Shown here piece by piece: positions 33,089 to 45,299 of a DNA stretch of 60,000 nt (the first letter of the stretch is position 1; each line of letters opens with the position of its first letter). Under the pieces are notes generated by a model. It ran no database searches. It saw only the letters and a list, made by a program, of their open reading frames with translations, and was not told where the DNA came from. The translations under genes were made by a program, and so were the position numbers. Origin of the DNA: Symsagittifera roscoffensis (taxonomy: Eukaryota; Xenacoelomorpha; Acoela; Convolutidae); assembly GCF_963678635.1 (NCBI RefSeq), contig NC_087064.1:18650509-18710508 (forward strand). Direction: 5' to 3'.

Positions 33089-33415
33089 CTGAACAAATCA
33101 AATTGCAGTAAGAAAAATTAGGTTAGCCACAAGGAACTTGATGATGACAATTTTGAGAAAGATGTGTCCATAAAAACAATAATCGGCGACCGTGATGATA
33201 TAAGTATTTCACATTATGAAAAAAAATAATCATCTTCATTCAATAAAAGGCTTTTACTCTTTTCAAGAAAATGATGAAAACATCATTATCCGATATCAAA
33301 GCATTGTGATAAGGAAGGCCAGGTTAATTTTTCTTGCTTCCGAGGCATACCTTACTAGAGTCAGTAATGCCTTCAAATTGGTTCAACGATGAACAGCTAG
33401 CGGTATGAGTAAAAC

Positions 33416-33810
33416 CAGTAGCGGACTTAGGGAGGGAGCGGGGGCGGGCCTCAGCCTCTCTTTCCTCAGGGATTCGACCCTCTGCCAACCCAAAGGGTCC
33501 CCCCTTGGTACTATTTTGAAATATTCATTTTTGGTTGACTGACTCCAAAAATATAATCTGACTACCATTATCAACTAAATTTGAGGGGGCAGCGCGCTCC
33601 GAAAAAACGCGATTTTGTGTCAATTCTTCTTTCAATTGCCTAAAACCCCTTTCTATGTCCAAAAGTTTGCTTGCGACACAGATTATTACGTAAAAACAGG
33701 GTGTTTCTAGTGATTTGGGAGAGCTCGGAAAATCAATATGGTCGACCTAAAAAAAGACCGACAAAAATTTCGAAACTTTTTTGAAAAAGATAATACTTGA
33801 TCCGCCCCTG
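33416..33810 (+). mobile_element. hAT-like MITE, copy F
   Basis: Begins cagtagcggacttaggg and ends ttgatccgcccctg. Flanks agtaaaac and tataaaac match at 6 of 8 positions, a worn target duplication. It contains the gccaacccaaagggtccccc and ggaaaatcaatatggtcgac family blocks. It lies about 330 bp from exon 3. Confidence 0.7.
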
Positions 33811-34689
33811 TATAAAACTGTATTCAAAATTGCTGCGAGGTTTTTTCGTTTATAAGTCCAAGGATATAATATCATATGTACATAAAGGGCCATAGCAGAA
33901 ATACATTGCAGAAATACATTAAAAAACAATTATGCAGAAAATATAATTATGAAAACGACAAGCATGCCAAAAAAAGCACGAAATTTAGCCAAATCGTTGC
34001 GAGAAACTCAATAAATAGATATCAAATGATTTACTTTCAATTTTTTCCAAACGAATTTAGAGATTCGTTAATGCTAGTAATGCTGGTGATTGAATACAAT
34101 AACTTGGAGTAATGAAGTTGGAAACAAAATTTTCTCAAACTGAAGTTTTTTGGAACAAGTGTTCTCAGAATGATTCTTTCTTAAACCTTTTGATCAAAAA
34201 AATCTCAAACTGAAGTTTTTTGAAACAAGTTTTCTCGGAAAGATTCTTTCTTAAACTTTTTGATCAAAAAATAATAAAGACAAAAGTTGTATGGAACAAT
34301 ATCAAGAATCAAGAAGAAGAAGAAGAAGAAAGAACACCTGAATTACTATACAGTAAAAAGCCGAGGCATCAGTATAGCAAAGTGGAAATAATAAAGTTGG
34401 TTAAAATTCATTGGTTACATCAAACAAAAACACAACATCAGAAAACAAGCAATAAACAAAACAAAACAAAACAAAGCAAGTTCGGTTACAGTTCAGAAAT
34501 TGGTTGATTAAAATATATGAAGTTACGGATACTAAAAAAACATCAGTTTTAAGAATTAGGAACAAGCTGGTATTTTAACTTTACAAACAATTTTATAGAT
34601 AGTCCAAACATACAGCGTATTTACAGAGTATATACAGATTCTCTTTCAAACAATGTCTGGAAAATTTAACTAAATTAAAACATATAGAA

Positions 34690-37600
34690 CTAGCAAAAAC
34701 GGAAATCACGGCACGTATTTGTATTTGTACATATTGGATTGTTTCTCAATTCACTCACGTAAAATTCTTTCAATTTTTTCTTGAATCCTGTTCTCGACTT
34801 TTCTAAATTGCGCAAAATTATGGGGAACGAATTCCATTTTTTAGAAGTCAAATGAAAAAATGATTTTTGTAGAGAGGCGGTTGAACAATGTTTGTCAAAA
34901 TAGTTTGTTTTGTTCTTTTGTTGAGCCTATAATCGGCAGTCGGTAGTCTCAATGTATTTTGAAAAGCCTTCTTTTTGTTTGTAAGATATTGGTATAAGTA
35001 TGTTATACACTTTAACTCAATTCTTTTTTCGATTCGAATGAACGATTTGCTAATGCGAAGAAGGGAAGAAGATTTAAATTTCGATCTGAAATATGTTCTT
35101 TTTAACGCCCAGCTCAACTGTTTCTCTAGAGATAGCATCAAAGTAGCAATAATTTGTTGAAAAAATATTGCTGAATATTCTATATGTGATAAAACAAGAC
35201 AATGAAGCAAGGCAACTAATGATAATGTCGGCAGTTGTTGTCCAATTGTATCTATAGTTTTAATTCCTTGTGCCATTTTTTGGAGAATTGTTTTGATTTG
35301 ATAATGCCCATTAATTACTATTGTATCAGTATCTACCTTTTTGCTGTCATTTTTTTGACAAAATGTTATAAATTTCGATTTAGATGCATTCAGATTCAAT
35401 TGGTTCTCTGCAAAAAATTCCGTTAGATTATTGAGTGATTTTTGCAATCGATTCAAAGCATCCTCAGAAATTATAGAAGAGGAAAAAATCATACAGTCGT
35501 CAGCATATTGAACTAAAGTACAACCTTCATATAATCGCTCTTGTATGTCATTAACATATAAATTGAACAACAACGGACCAAGTACTGTTCCTTGTGGGAC
35601 ACCTCGTTTGATTTCAATCCAGTCTGAAAAGATTCCATTGACGTTTACTCTTTGAATACGTTTGTTTAGGAAGCTAGCAATTAAAGCATTTGATCCATTT
35701 GAAAAACCGAGAGAAAGTATTTTTCAATTAAAACTTCATGCGAAATAGAATCAAAAGCCTTGGACAGATCTAATAAAGCTGCATGTACGATTTTTGTTGA
35801 ATCTATTTGATTTCGAATACTTTCTGTCACATAAACAAGAGCAGCTTGTGTTGAAATGTTTTTGCAAAATCCGAATTGAAATGGTGTCATTATTTGAAAT
35901 TTGTCAAGATGTTCTGTTATTTGGGCATGTAAAATTTTTTCAAAAACTTTAGAAAAAGCACAAGTTATTGATATTGGCCGATAATTTTTTGCATCCATTG
36001 GGTCATCTTTTTTAAACAAAGGGGTTACGTGTGCTTTTTTCAGTTCGATCGGGAAAATGTTCTCATCTAAGCAAATATTTACGACAAAAGTTAAATGTGG
36101 AACTATAACTGATTGACCGTCAATGATTGCCCGAGAGGTTTTCTAACATTAATTTTTCGAACTATATCAAAGCATTGCTTCACTGTAATGTGTTGAAAAT
36201 GGAAAGGTACAGATTCAGAGGCAGATTTGTTGTAATTCGGAGGCTTTTTAGCGCCGAAAAATTCGCCTAAGTTTGAAAAAATATAATTTAAATGATTGGC
36301 AATTTTTTTGTCTTGGGTTATCATTTCACTGAACGAATTTCGTAGAACTGTAATTCGATTGTTACCAGAACATGTACCTCTAACTTGGTTAATATATTTC
36401 CATTTTTGTTGGATAGTGCTGAGAAGTGCAAAAAACAATTTTTTGAATGATCGAGTTGTTTACTTCTAATCAATTGGCTCATTTGATTACGTAAAAACTG
36501 GTACTTTGACCAATTATCACTTGTGCTTTGACTGCGATGTGATCCGAGTAAATTCTGTTTCTTAATCAACAATTGCTGACATTCTGAATCGAACCATTCC
36601 GTTTTCAACACATTTTTTGGTTTAAAATTACGAACAAATTTTTTTTTTCGATAGGAGCATGTTGCTGAAGAGCACTAGAAATTAAATAAATAATCGTCGA
36701 GAACATGTTTTGTGCGTCTGTACATTGATATAAGAGATACCAAGGAAGAGCGGAGAGTGTATTGCAAAATTCATTTTTCTGATAATTTTTCTTATTGAAA
36801 GTCGAAATTATTCTCGGTAAACTTTTCCCGCATTTTATATCCGTCAAAATAAATGAAGCAAAATATTCGGTTTTATAAGGTGTATCAAAACAAAATTCAA
36901 TGCCGTTTGTTTCATAGTCACTGATAATGTAGTCGATATGAGTTTTAGTTGAGGAACTAATTCTGGTCTCATCGTTTGGACAAAAAACCTTCAATCCATA
37001 TGGAATAATTATAGAATCTAAATTTTCTTTTTCTTTGCTATCCAGATAATTTATGTTATAATCACCCAGAAGCGTAAATTTATTAGAAACTGAAAATGCA
37101 TTATCTATGTTAAGCGTTAATTGTTCCAAAAAATCAATAAAATTTGATCTGCTTGGATTATAACACAAATTAACTAACATTTTTTCTTTACTGGAAACGT
37201 TAATGTAGATTTGCACTCAACCCACACTCACTCATATTTTTCTTTATCAAATAAATTTAAATCAGGCCTCAATGTCGGAGCCAATTTGACTGGTATATAT
37301 AACAAAACGCCACCGCCTTTCTTTTTTACCGCTGATTGCATATCATATTTGAACATCGCATGCGTTCTAGGGTGGAGATTCCATAAATTGTCAATCTTCT
37401 TTTTTAAGCCACGTTTCGGAAATTCCTATAATTGTAATTTCGCCCATATCATCAAGAAATTTTTTCAATTGCATCCGTTTTCTAATAATACTTTGAAAAT
37501 TCAAATGAACAAATTTAAGATTTGCACAATTTTTTGAGCAGATGCCGTAGACTGTTTCAATGGTTTCAATAGGACCAGGGTTTTTTTCAACATCCCCACT

Positions 37601-37798
37601 TTGGGTCAGTAACAACGCAAAAAGGAAAAGATGAGTCAGTGTGGTAGCTCTCCGCTCATTTATCCCACATTTCGATGATAATATCTTTTGATGGCAGCTT
37701 AGATAGCCCCAGTGAGCAATGGTTTTTTCTATATTTTCCATCTGAGCCTTGGAAATTAGAAAAATTGCATAAAACAACCAGAATTTAATATTCAGCAT
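34690..37798 (-). pseudogene. LINE ORF2: 2A leader, APE endonuclease, reverse transcriptase
   Basis: Starts at an ATG (37798), 57 nt after ORF1 ends. The leader has a hydrophobic start (NIKFWLFYAIFLIS) and ends with 2A at 37571. Endonuclease motifs follow: NLKFVHLNFQS, GISETWL, LLGDYNINYL, THIDYIISD. A WFDSEC linker leads to the reverse transcriptase: NYRPISITCAFSK, PFQFGF, LLDLSKAFDSISHEVL (motif A), RGVPQGTVLGPLLF (motif B), QYADDCMIF (motif C), LNLNASKSKFI (motif D). The end carries KKWNSFPIILRN, the usual C-terminal motif of CR1/Jockey ORF2s, and stops at 34690. At least five frameshifts (near 37395, 37200, 36600, 36400, 35690, 34850) break the frame. Catalytic residues of the reverse transcriptase are intact; the final endonuclease SDH motif reads ILTD. 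Confidence 0.9.
37571..37612 (-). other. 2A ribosome-skipping peptide
   Basis: The translation LLTQSGDVEKNPGP matches the 2A consensus D-V/I-E-x-N-P-G-P at every key position. 2A sequences cause the ribosome to omit one peptide bond (Gly/Pro), releasing the upstream part. Here it would separate a ~74-residue hydrophobic leader from the endonuclease-RT. Such 2A sequences are known from animal and trypanosome non-LTR retrotransposons. It is preceded by a hydrophobic stretch, LTHLFLFALLL. Confidence 0.9.
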
Positions 37799-37854
37799 AA
37801 CAAATTAAATAAATTAAATAATTGCCAAAATTTGCACCAAGAAAAAATGCGAAA

Positions 37855-38937
37855 CTAGTATTTCCTAAAGAATTTTGCACCGTTTTGGAAAAATTGTATC
37901 ATTTCTGCCGTTTTTGGATCTAAATTTGATGATTGTTGGGTTTGCTTCATTCTGGGGCGGGTTGTAATCTCACATGTGTTTGCATTAATATCAAAACCTC
38001 TAAAAGATTCTCTAAAACTTTGCACCAAAATTTCAACACCCCCATCAGAAGGATGCAAACCATCCGAGCTAAGCGCATCGGTATTTTGACTAAAATTTTT
38101 GTTTATGTCTAAAATATCTAATTTTACTTCGCCCAAGTCCTTTACATTCCGTACTAAATTAAGAATTTGCTTGTTTAGCTTCTGTACATTTGGATTAAAA
38201 TCTTTTCTAAAAGCGCCTAAGGGAGTTACAGTACATAGTGAAATTGTTTCTGGGGAGAATTTATGATTTACGAGATAAATTAGTTTTTCTAAGCTACTCA
38301 CGGCTTCCTTCGTTTCGAAATCATTTGAGAGGCAGTCATTTATTCCAATTAGCATAGTTACATGTTTAAACTTTTACATGTTCAGATTTACTGTTTCTCA
38401 CGCGTTCCAGCAATGCAGAAATTTTGTGCTCACCAAATTCTCTCGCCAACACATTTTCCGATATTTGTTCCCCATTGATTCTGTTAACAATTGAGTCTCC
38501 CAGTAATAGGCCAGAATATTCTCCTTCTCGTGGTAAAAATAAATGTTTTCGTTGTTGGTCGAATTTTTCTTCTTGAATATGGGTTGCTTGTATTTTGATT
38601 TCTTGGTTATTCTTGCTTTCTTGGTTATTTTCGCTTCGTTTGTTCTGATTTCTGCTCCGAGTTTCAATCTTACTCCATTCCTTTTCAAATTTGCTTCTGC
38701 AATTTTCGAATTGCCCGTGTTTTTAAAATTTTCTAGATCAATAAATTTGTTTCCTTTTTCTTCATCTTTCGTTGATACAGTTAAGTTTTCGATAATTCGT
38801 TTAAAATAAGTAACATTTTCGATCAACTCTTTATACAGCTCGTATTTCAATTCGTCGTTCAAATTTCGGAAAGTTTCGAGGTCAAAAATGTTGGCGATTA
38901 AAAGCGAAATTAAAAATAAGACATTAAAATGAACCAA
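37855..38937 (-). pseudogene. LINE ORF1: coiled-coil/basic region plus SGNH esterase
   Basis: The N-terminal part (38937 to about 38540) has a hydrophobic start, a charged helix (NDELKYELYKELIENV) and a very basic stretch (KITKKARITKKSKYKQ). After a one-base frameshift near 38540 comes the SGNH block I (GLLLGDSIVNR), and after another near 38365 comes block III (LIGINDC, GxND) and block V (SSDGLHPSDGG, DxxH). These are the Ser, Gly/Asn and Asp/His motifs of SGNH/GDSL hydrolases, known as the esterase domain in ORF1 of CR1-type LINEs. No ATG is in frame at the 5' end (the first codon available is TTG), so the extreme N-terminus is missing or altered. Confidence 0.8.
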
Positions 38938-40982
38938 ATGATCGCTAGAAATTTAAATTGGTTGTGAAATCATACTTGTAATTTTCTTCATCAAAGTTTG
39001 ATGAAAAAAATTAATCGAACTTTAAAAAAAAATGACCTTCAATCTTTTTGTTTATTTAAAAAATTTAATTGACCGAGTTCAATGGCGCTTTGCCATCAAG
39101 TTAGTTTTCAATTTAATGAAAAAAAATCGAGCAAAAATTTGTCGATTTATGTAATTTTCAATCATTTCCTCGGTAATATTAACAGTTTTAAAACTTTTCA
39201 ACAAGTAGTTTAAAAAACAATTATTATGTTGCGATTTCGTTTTGTTTTAGATTCGTTGTTCTTAATTTTTATTTTTTTCTTATCTTTACACAGAGGCAAA
39301 GCGCTGCAAAATGCAGCTCTATACAACTCAATCGCAAGTGTGAAAAACCTTTTTTTCATTACAACCAGTTTTAATTCCTTATGTTTAGCTCAACTTTTTA
39401 GGTTTTCAGAATGAAGCTTTTGATTTTAACTAGTTTCAAACATCATAAACACAGAGGCGAAGCTGAGCCTTGCGCCACTTGCGATACACAAAAAATCTCC
39501 AAAAATCAAAAGGTAATGCGTCTCAAGCTTGAGTGAGCTTTGTTGAAAAAATTGTAGGCTGAAAAATCAACAACAATTTTTTTGCAAATGTTAAAGAAAT
39601 CATTAACCTTCATAACAAAAATAGGAATCTGGCTTAACTTTTATCCATTTCTTGGTCTTAGCCCTTCTGAGCTTATCCAATTCTTTCTGATAACCAAAAG
39701 ATGAAAACGATAAGAAAACATTTCAATCAAAAGGTTGAGATAAAAAAGTTCCATATGTACTCGAAAACTGTTCATTTAATCTTGCAACCAAATAATCTGC
39801 ATACCCAACAGAAAAAATTGGGGGTGACAAGCTCTTTCTGTTTTGCTATAGTATCAGACCACAAAGGAAAAAAAGAAAAACGAAATTTCAAAAACATGAA
39901 CGCAAAAATTACAAACAATTGCCACAGAAAATAACTTGACAAAAATCAAAAAAAAACTCCTAATTACATGACAATAACTCAATTAAATTAAAAATGATCA
40001 GTTATGAATATTATTCGTAAAGGTAAAATAGCTAGATCACAACAAAAAAGAACAAAAAAGAACAAAGATGGAAAAAAACCGCCACAAAGGAAAATTAAAA
40101 AACTTCAGCCAGAAAGAAGCACACTCCTGGATTTTGCTCACAACTTCTTGCCGTCACAATCTTTTGCAGACAAAACAGTTGAGTCAACCTTGCAAAAAAA
40201 CCTGGAAATCATTTTCTATAACTTATTGGAACAATACCTTAAACCATCAACTTCAATCAGTTTCAAATAAAATTGCACATCTAAAACACACTTAACTAAC
40301 TACATTTTTAACAATTTTCACGCACTTCTCCAACAAACAAATCAGAAACCATGCATCCGAAAAAAAACTAAAAATTTTTTGCAAAAAAAATCTCCAGCAG
40401 AAAAATTTAAAACTTTTTCATTTCCAACCAAAAATTTTGGCGCCTTCAAAAACCGGAAAATCGCGAACTTTATTTACCCTCATGAAAGTAAAGAAAAAAG
40501 GACTTGGAAAATCTACAAAAAAAATAAAGAATTACGTACCCGGCAAGTAAGCCGACAAAAATTGGGTCGAAATCAATAAAGCCGGCAAAAAAGTCAACCC
40601 ACATCTAAAAAAATTTTTAGCTGTAAAACAATTATTAATTCAGTCGTTGAAAACAGCTACTGAATTACAGCATTTAGACGTGCAAGTTGGGTACAAATAC
40701 TTCAGTAGAAAAATTGGGTAGAAATCATTTTGAGATGACCACAAATTTCAGTCATCCTTTGGACAAAGTTGTTTACGGGAAAAAAGTCTAGTACCCGATG
40801 TTAATAATACCCTTGCTTACTTTACCGCAAGGGCGAATAATTTCAATTGGTCTTTGAAAGCTGTTTTTCTTCTATTTCCTGATCATTTTAAACTTAACAC
40901 CAGCAATTTATACATTTAGGTTCGAAACTTTTAGTAATATCGTGAATTGACTGGTAAAAACAACTCATATAATTAGAGAGCG

Positions 40983-43265
40983 TTTCCCAAACGAATTTAG
41001 AGATCAGTTAACGCTAGTAATGCTGGTGATTGAATACAATCACTTGGAGTAATGAAGTTGGAAACAAAATTTTCTCAAACTGAAATTTTTTGAAACAAGT
41101 ATCTCGGAATGATTTTTTTTAACCTTTTGATCAAAAAAATCGCAAACTGAAGTTTTTTGAAACAAATTTTCTCGGAAAGATTCTTTCTTAAACTTTTTGA
41201 TCAAAAAATAAAAAAGACAAAAGTTGTATGGAACAATATCAAGAATCATACTTGTAATTTTCTTCATCAAAGTTTTATGAAAAAAATTAATCGAACTTAA
41301 AAAAAATGACCTTCAATCTTTTTGTTTTTTTTTTAAAAAGTATAATTGACCGAGTTCAATTGCGCTTTGTCATCATGTTATTTTTCAATTTAATGAAAAA
41401 AAATCGAGCAAAAATTTGTCGATTTATGTAATTTTCAATCATTTCTTCGGTAATATTAACAGTTCTAAAACTTTTCAACAAGTAGTTTATAAAACAATTA
41501 TTATGTTGCGATTTCGTTTTGTTTTAGATTCGTTGTTCTTAATTTTTATTTTTTTTCTAATCTTTACACAGAGGCAAAGCGCTGCAAAATGCAGCTCTAT
41601 ACAACTCAATCGCAAGTGTGAAAAACCTTTTTTTCATTACAACCAGTTTTAATTCCTTAGGTTTAGCTCAACTTTTTAGGTTTTCAGAATGAAGCTTTTG
41701 ATTTTAACTAGTTTCAAAACATCATAAACACAGAGGCGAAGCTGAGCCTTGCGCCACTTGCGATACACAAAAAATCTCCAAAAATCAAAAGGTAATGCGT
41801 CTCAAACTTGAATGAGCTTTGTTGAAAAAATCGTAGGCTGAAAAATCAACAACAATTTTTTTGCAAATGTTAAAGAAATCAATAACCTTCATAACAATAA
41901 TAGGAATCCGGCTTAACTTTTATCCATTTCTTGGTCTTAGCCCTTCTGAGCTTATCCATTTCTTTCTGATAACCAAAAGATGAAAACGATAAGAAAACAT
42001 TTCAATCAAAAGGTTGAGATAAAAAAGTTCCATATGTACTCGAAAACTGTTCATTTAATCTTGCAACCAAATAATCTGCATACCCAACAGAAAAAATTGG
42101 GGGTGACAAGCTCTTTCCGTTAATTGCTATAGTATAAGACCACAAAGGAAAAAAGAAAAACGAAATTTCAAAAACATGAGCGCAAAAATTTCAAACAATT
42201 GCCAAAAAAAAATAACTTGACAAAAATCAGAAAAAAAACTCCCAATTACATGACAATAACTCAATTAAATTAAAAATGATCAGTTATGAATATTATTCGC
42301 AAAGGTAAAATAGCTAGATCACAACAAAAAAGAACAAAAAAGAACAAAGAAGGAAATAAAAAAACCGCCACAAAGAAAAATTCAAAAACTTCAGCCAGAA
42401 AGAACCACACTCCTGGATTTTGCTCACAACTTGCCGTCACAATCTTTTGCAGACAAAACAGTTGAGTCAACCTTGCAAAAAAGCCTGGAAATCGTTTTTT
42501 TTTACTTATTGAAACAATACCTTAAACCATCAACTTCAATCAGTTTCAAATAAAATTGCACATCTAAAACACACTTAACTAATTAAATTTTTAAACAACA
42601 TTCACGCACTTCTCAAACAAAAAAATCAGAAACCATGCATCCGAAAAAAAACTAAACATTTTTTGCAAAAAAAATCTCCAGCAGAAAAATTTAAAACTTT
42701 TTGATTTCCAACAGAAAATTTTGGCGCCTTCAAAAACCGGAAAATCGCGAACTTTATTTACCCTCATGAAAATAAAGAAAAAAGCATTTGGAAAATCTAC
42801 AAAAAAATACAGATTTACGTACCCGGCAAGTAAGCCGACAAAAATTGGGTCGAAATCAATAAAGCCGGCAAAAAAGTCAACCCACATCTAAAAAAATTTT
42901 TAGCTGTAAAACAATTATTAATTCAGTCGTTGAAAACAGCTACTGAATTACAGCATTTAGACGTGCAAGTTGGGTACAAATACTTCAGTAGAAAAATTGG
43001 GTAGAAATCATTTTGAGATGACCACAAATTTCAGTCATCCTTTGGACAAAGTTGTTTACGGGAAAAAAGTCTAGTACCCGATGTTAATAATACCCTTGCT
43101 TACTTTACCGCAAGGGCGAATAATTTCAATTGGTCTTTGAAAGCTGTTTTTCTTCTATTTCCTGATCATTTTAAACTTAACACCAGCAATTTATACATTT
43201 AGGTTCGAAACTTTTAGTAATATCGTGAATTGACTGGTAAAAACAACTCAAATAATTAGAGAGCG
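40983..43265. repeat. 2.28-kb tandem duplication, copy 2 (no LINE)
   Basis: Copy 2 matches copy 1 throughout, with mostly single-base changes and small indels. It preserves the empty LINE target site. Following sequence at 43266 is unrelated to the start of the unit, so only two copies are present. Confidence 0.85.
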
Positions 43266-43889
43266 AAATGTGCCTAGCTATTAGCAATTGAACTTCGATT
43301 CATTTAAATGAAAAGCAAAATCAAAAAAGTGAAAAAATTGTTCAGAAAAAATGAAAAATTAATTATAAAAGTTTTTATTGCAGCTATCGTTTGAATTGGC
43401 CGGCCAAACCAAACAAAATTGAAATTTTCGAATGCATACTTCTCAAGTAGGTTTGAAATTAAACATAATAAGACGAATTTAAAAGTTGCTTACAATTTAG
43501 CAGAATTAATGTGGTGCATTTGTCTATTCCAAAACAATTAATAAAAATAGATGAATTTTTTTGCAGTGCAAAAAAAATAATGCTCAAACTAACGGGTATA
43601 TCGCTGAACAAGTTATATCAAATTGAGCTTCGTAAACACCGCAACAATTGTGAGCAGGGTATAATCTCCTGATCTTCTTCTAACTACTTTCATTATTTTC
43701 TGTAGATGCCTATGTGTTGCATGATAGCCAAAAAATTTCATTTTTACTTGGCATTTTTTTTCAATTAAGTTTGAAACACTTCGAAAAAATTTGGGAATGC
43801 TACTGTTCTTAAATTTCGATTTCTTGTGTGTCATAAGATGTTCGCTCAAATTTATGTGCTCAATTATTGACCAGCTTTTTTTCTTGATG

Positions 43890-43997
43890 ACTTAAAGGGA
43901 CCACAAATCAACTTGCTTGACCTTAAAAAGGTCGACAAACTTAGCGAAAAATTTTGAAAATCTACCCCCTCGAGAAAATCCTAAATCCACCCATAGT
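43890..43997 (+). mobile_element. hAT-like MITE, 3' fragment, copy G
   Basis: accttaaaaaggtcgacaaa, attttgaaaatctaccccct and cgagaaaatcctaaatccac match the 3' part of copy B (13788-14214). The 5' part is missing. Confidence 0.6.
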
Positions 43998-44266
43998 GTG
44001 AAATGTTAAGTTCAAATTTTTTAAGATAGTTTGCATCATACAAATTCAAGTAAGCTTGCAAGCACCTCTCGTCATTTTTTGTCTAAGGGCAACACCAATT
44101 GAGAAAACGCGTTTTTTTTTCAAGTTTTGTTCGTTTTCTTCATTTAATCAGTGGACGCTCATTGACTCTTAATCAATGTTATTGGCGAAAATAGTTTTTA
44201 CTTAATGATAACTGGTCAATAGTTTTTATGATTACTGTTCAATAGTTATTACATATTTATACTCAC

Positions 44267-44496
44267 CGACAACTTTCAGCTGTTCTGTTTCAAAACTGAA
44301 CACATCTTTGGTTTTAGCCACTTCGAGTTTACGAGATCTGCTCTCCAATGCACACCCGCTGGTTTCCTCTTGCTCACTTGAACTAGATATACTGAATCGA
44401 TTTCTATTTCTAGCAACGCAGTCTTGATTGTAAATATTGCAATCTTTTTCAAATTTAACAGGCTCATATTTTTTACTCTTCACCACCCGTTTCGGT
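44267..44496 (-). CDS. Candidate six-exon nuclear gene, exon 2
   Basis: The donor is a perfect GTCG|GTGAGT; the acceptor ends tttttttttggtgcttaaag. The 230 nt enter with 1 nt and leave with 1 nt, fitting exon 1 and exon 3. The translation starts PKRVVKSKKYEPVKFEKDCN, a basic segment like those seen in many chromatin proteins, then a Ser/Glu run (FSISSSSEQEETSG) and KLEVAKTKDVFSFETEQLKVV. The frame has no stops, whereas the first in-frame stop follows shortly past the donor. No specific family is recognised. Both neighbouring introns are long (7.3 and 11.2 kb). Confidence 0.65.
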
Positions 44497-45099
44497 CTTT
44501 AAGCACCAAAAAAAAAACAATTTACAATTTTTTGAACGACTATCAGCAGACCGACCTAATGACTGTTGCTAGAGGGCGCTGAGGTTCAAAGTAATCTCAT
44601 AAAACCTAATACAGACCCCATTTTGGCAAAAGGGATTTTCAAAGAATTTCGAAGTTTTTATTGATCTTTTTCAAAGTTCGACGAAATTGATTTAAATACC
44701 CTATTTTGACTAATTTTTCTGTGCTGCAGGGACGTTTAAAAAAGGGCAAAACACATTTAAAAAAGGTTTCGACCAGATAGTACACATGAGCGCATAAACT
44801 GCAACCTAAAAATTATACACAATTACTTCAGAAAAAAAACTTGACTGATCGGATTGAAAAAGTACTTAAAGTGGAGCATAGTTTTTCTGGTTTTGATTTA
44901 AAACTCAATTATGTTTTATGAACTACAATTTGGTGAAAAATTGATCGTTGGAAAAAAGACCATTTGACGCGAGAGTTCATCAAGAAAAATTTCAGCATGA
45001 CAACTTCAGCCAAGTGTTTTACAACCAGGTTACATTTTTCTCGAGAACAACTTCGTTCACAGAGTAGCCGAATTAGTAACAAATAGTAATATACGTGAA

Positions 45100-45210
45100 A
45101 TGGTCCCGTCGGAAGCAAGTTTGTCTACCGATTCACTGTTTGTTTACCGTTAAGGGAATCTACCGATTCACGGAAGGTTTGTCTACCGTCGGGGGGAAGG
45201 TTTGCCTATT
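45100..45210 (+). repeat. Short repeat, gtctaccgattcac
   Basis: The phrase (g)tctaccgattcac occurs twice exactly (45123, 45161), with partial forms tttgtctaccg and tttaccg around them. It is a degenerate 20-45 bp repeat without regular period. Confidence 0.5.
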
Positions 45211-45299
45211 GATTGTCTTCAAAAATTCGGTCGAACTAAGATTAAAGGGCTTAAATATGATACACCAGCTGATCTGATGTTTCTTTGTGATACCTGAAT

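Larger units (their letters stand above)
34312..38967 (-). mobile_element. CR1-like LINE, near full length, with 5-bp TSD
   Basis: A 4656-bp non-LTR retrotransposon on the minus strand, flanked by AATCA on both sides (34307-34311 and 38968-38972). The unoccupied site is preserved in the neighbouring tandem copy (caagaatcatacttg, 41241-41255). The element reads ORF1 with an SGNH esterase, a short gap, then ORF2 with a 2A peptide, an APE-type endonuclease, a reverse transcriptase and a C-terminal domain. Its 3' tail is a TTC microsatellite (GAA on the plus strand, 34312-34332). SGNH ORF1 and a microsatellite tail are features of the CR1 group. Frameshifts in both ORFs mean this copy is inactive. 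The 5' UTR is very short, so a small 5' truncation is possible. Confidence 0.9.
34044..40982. repeat. 2.28-kb tandem duplication, copy 1 (interrupted by LINE)
   Basis: 34044-34311 plus 38973-40982 match 40983-43265 almost base for base. The 4.66-kb LINE at 34312-38967 accounts for the extra length. The unit starts ccaaacgaatttagaga and ends aattagagagcg. No convincing gene is seen in it; the small open frames are not conserved in length between the copies. One internal motif, cacagaggc-aaagc, recurs about 160 bp apart within the unit. Confidence 0.85.

Noticed and set aside
39226-39414. 62-codon frame starting MLRFRFVLDSL, also in the tandem copy at 41506
   Set aside because: The second copy is frameshifted after about 30 codons and the segment is T-rich. 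No sign of selection on the frame.
42591-42887. 98-codon Phe-rich minus-strand frame
   Set aside because: It is open by base composition only, and the equivalent stretch of copy 1 (40320-40610) is interrupted.
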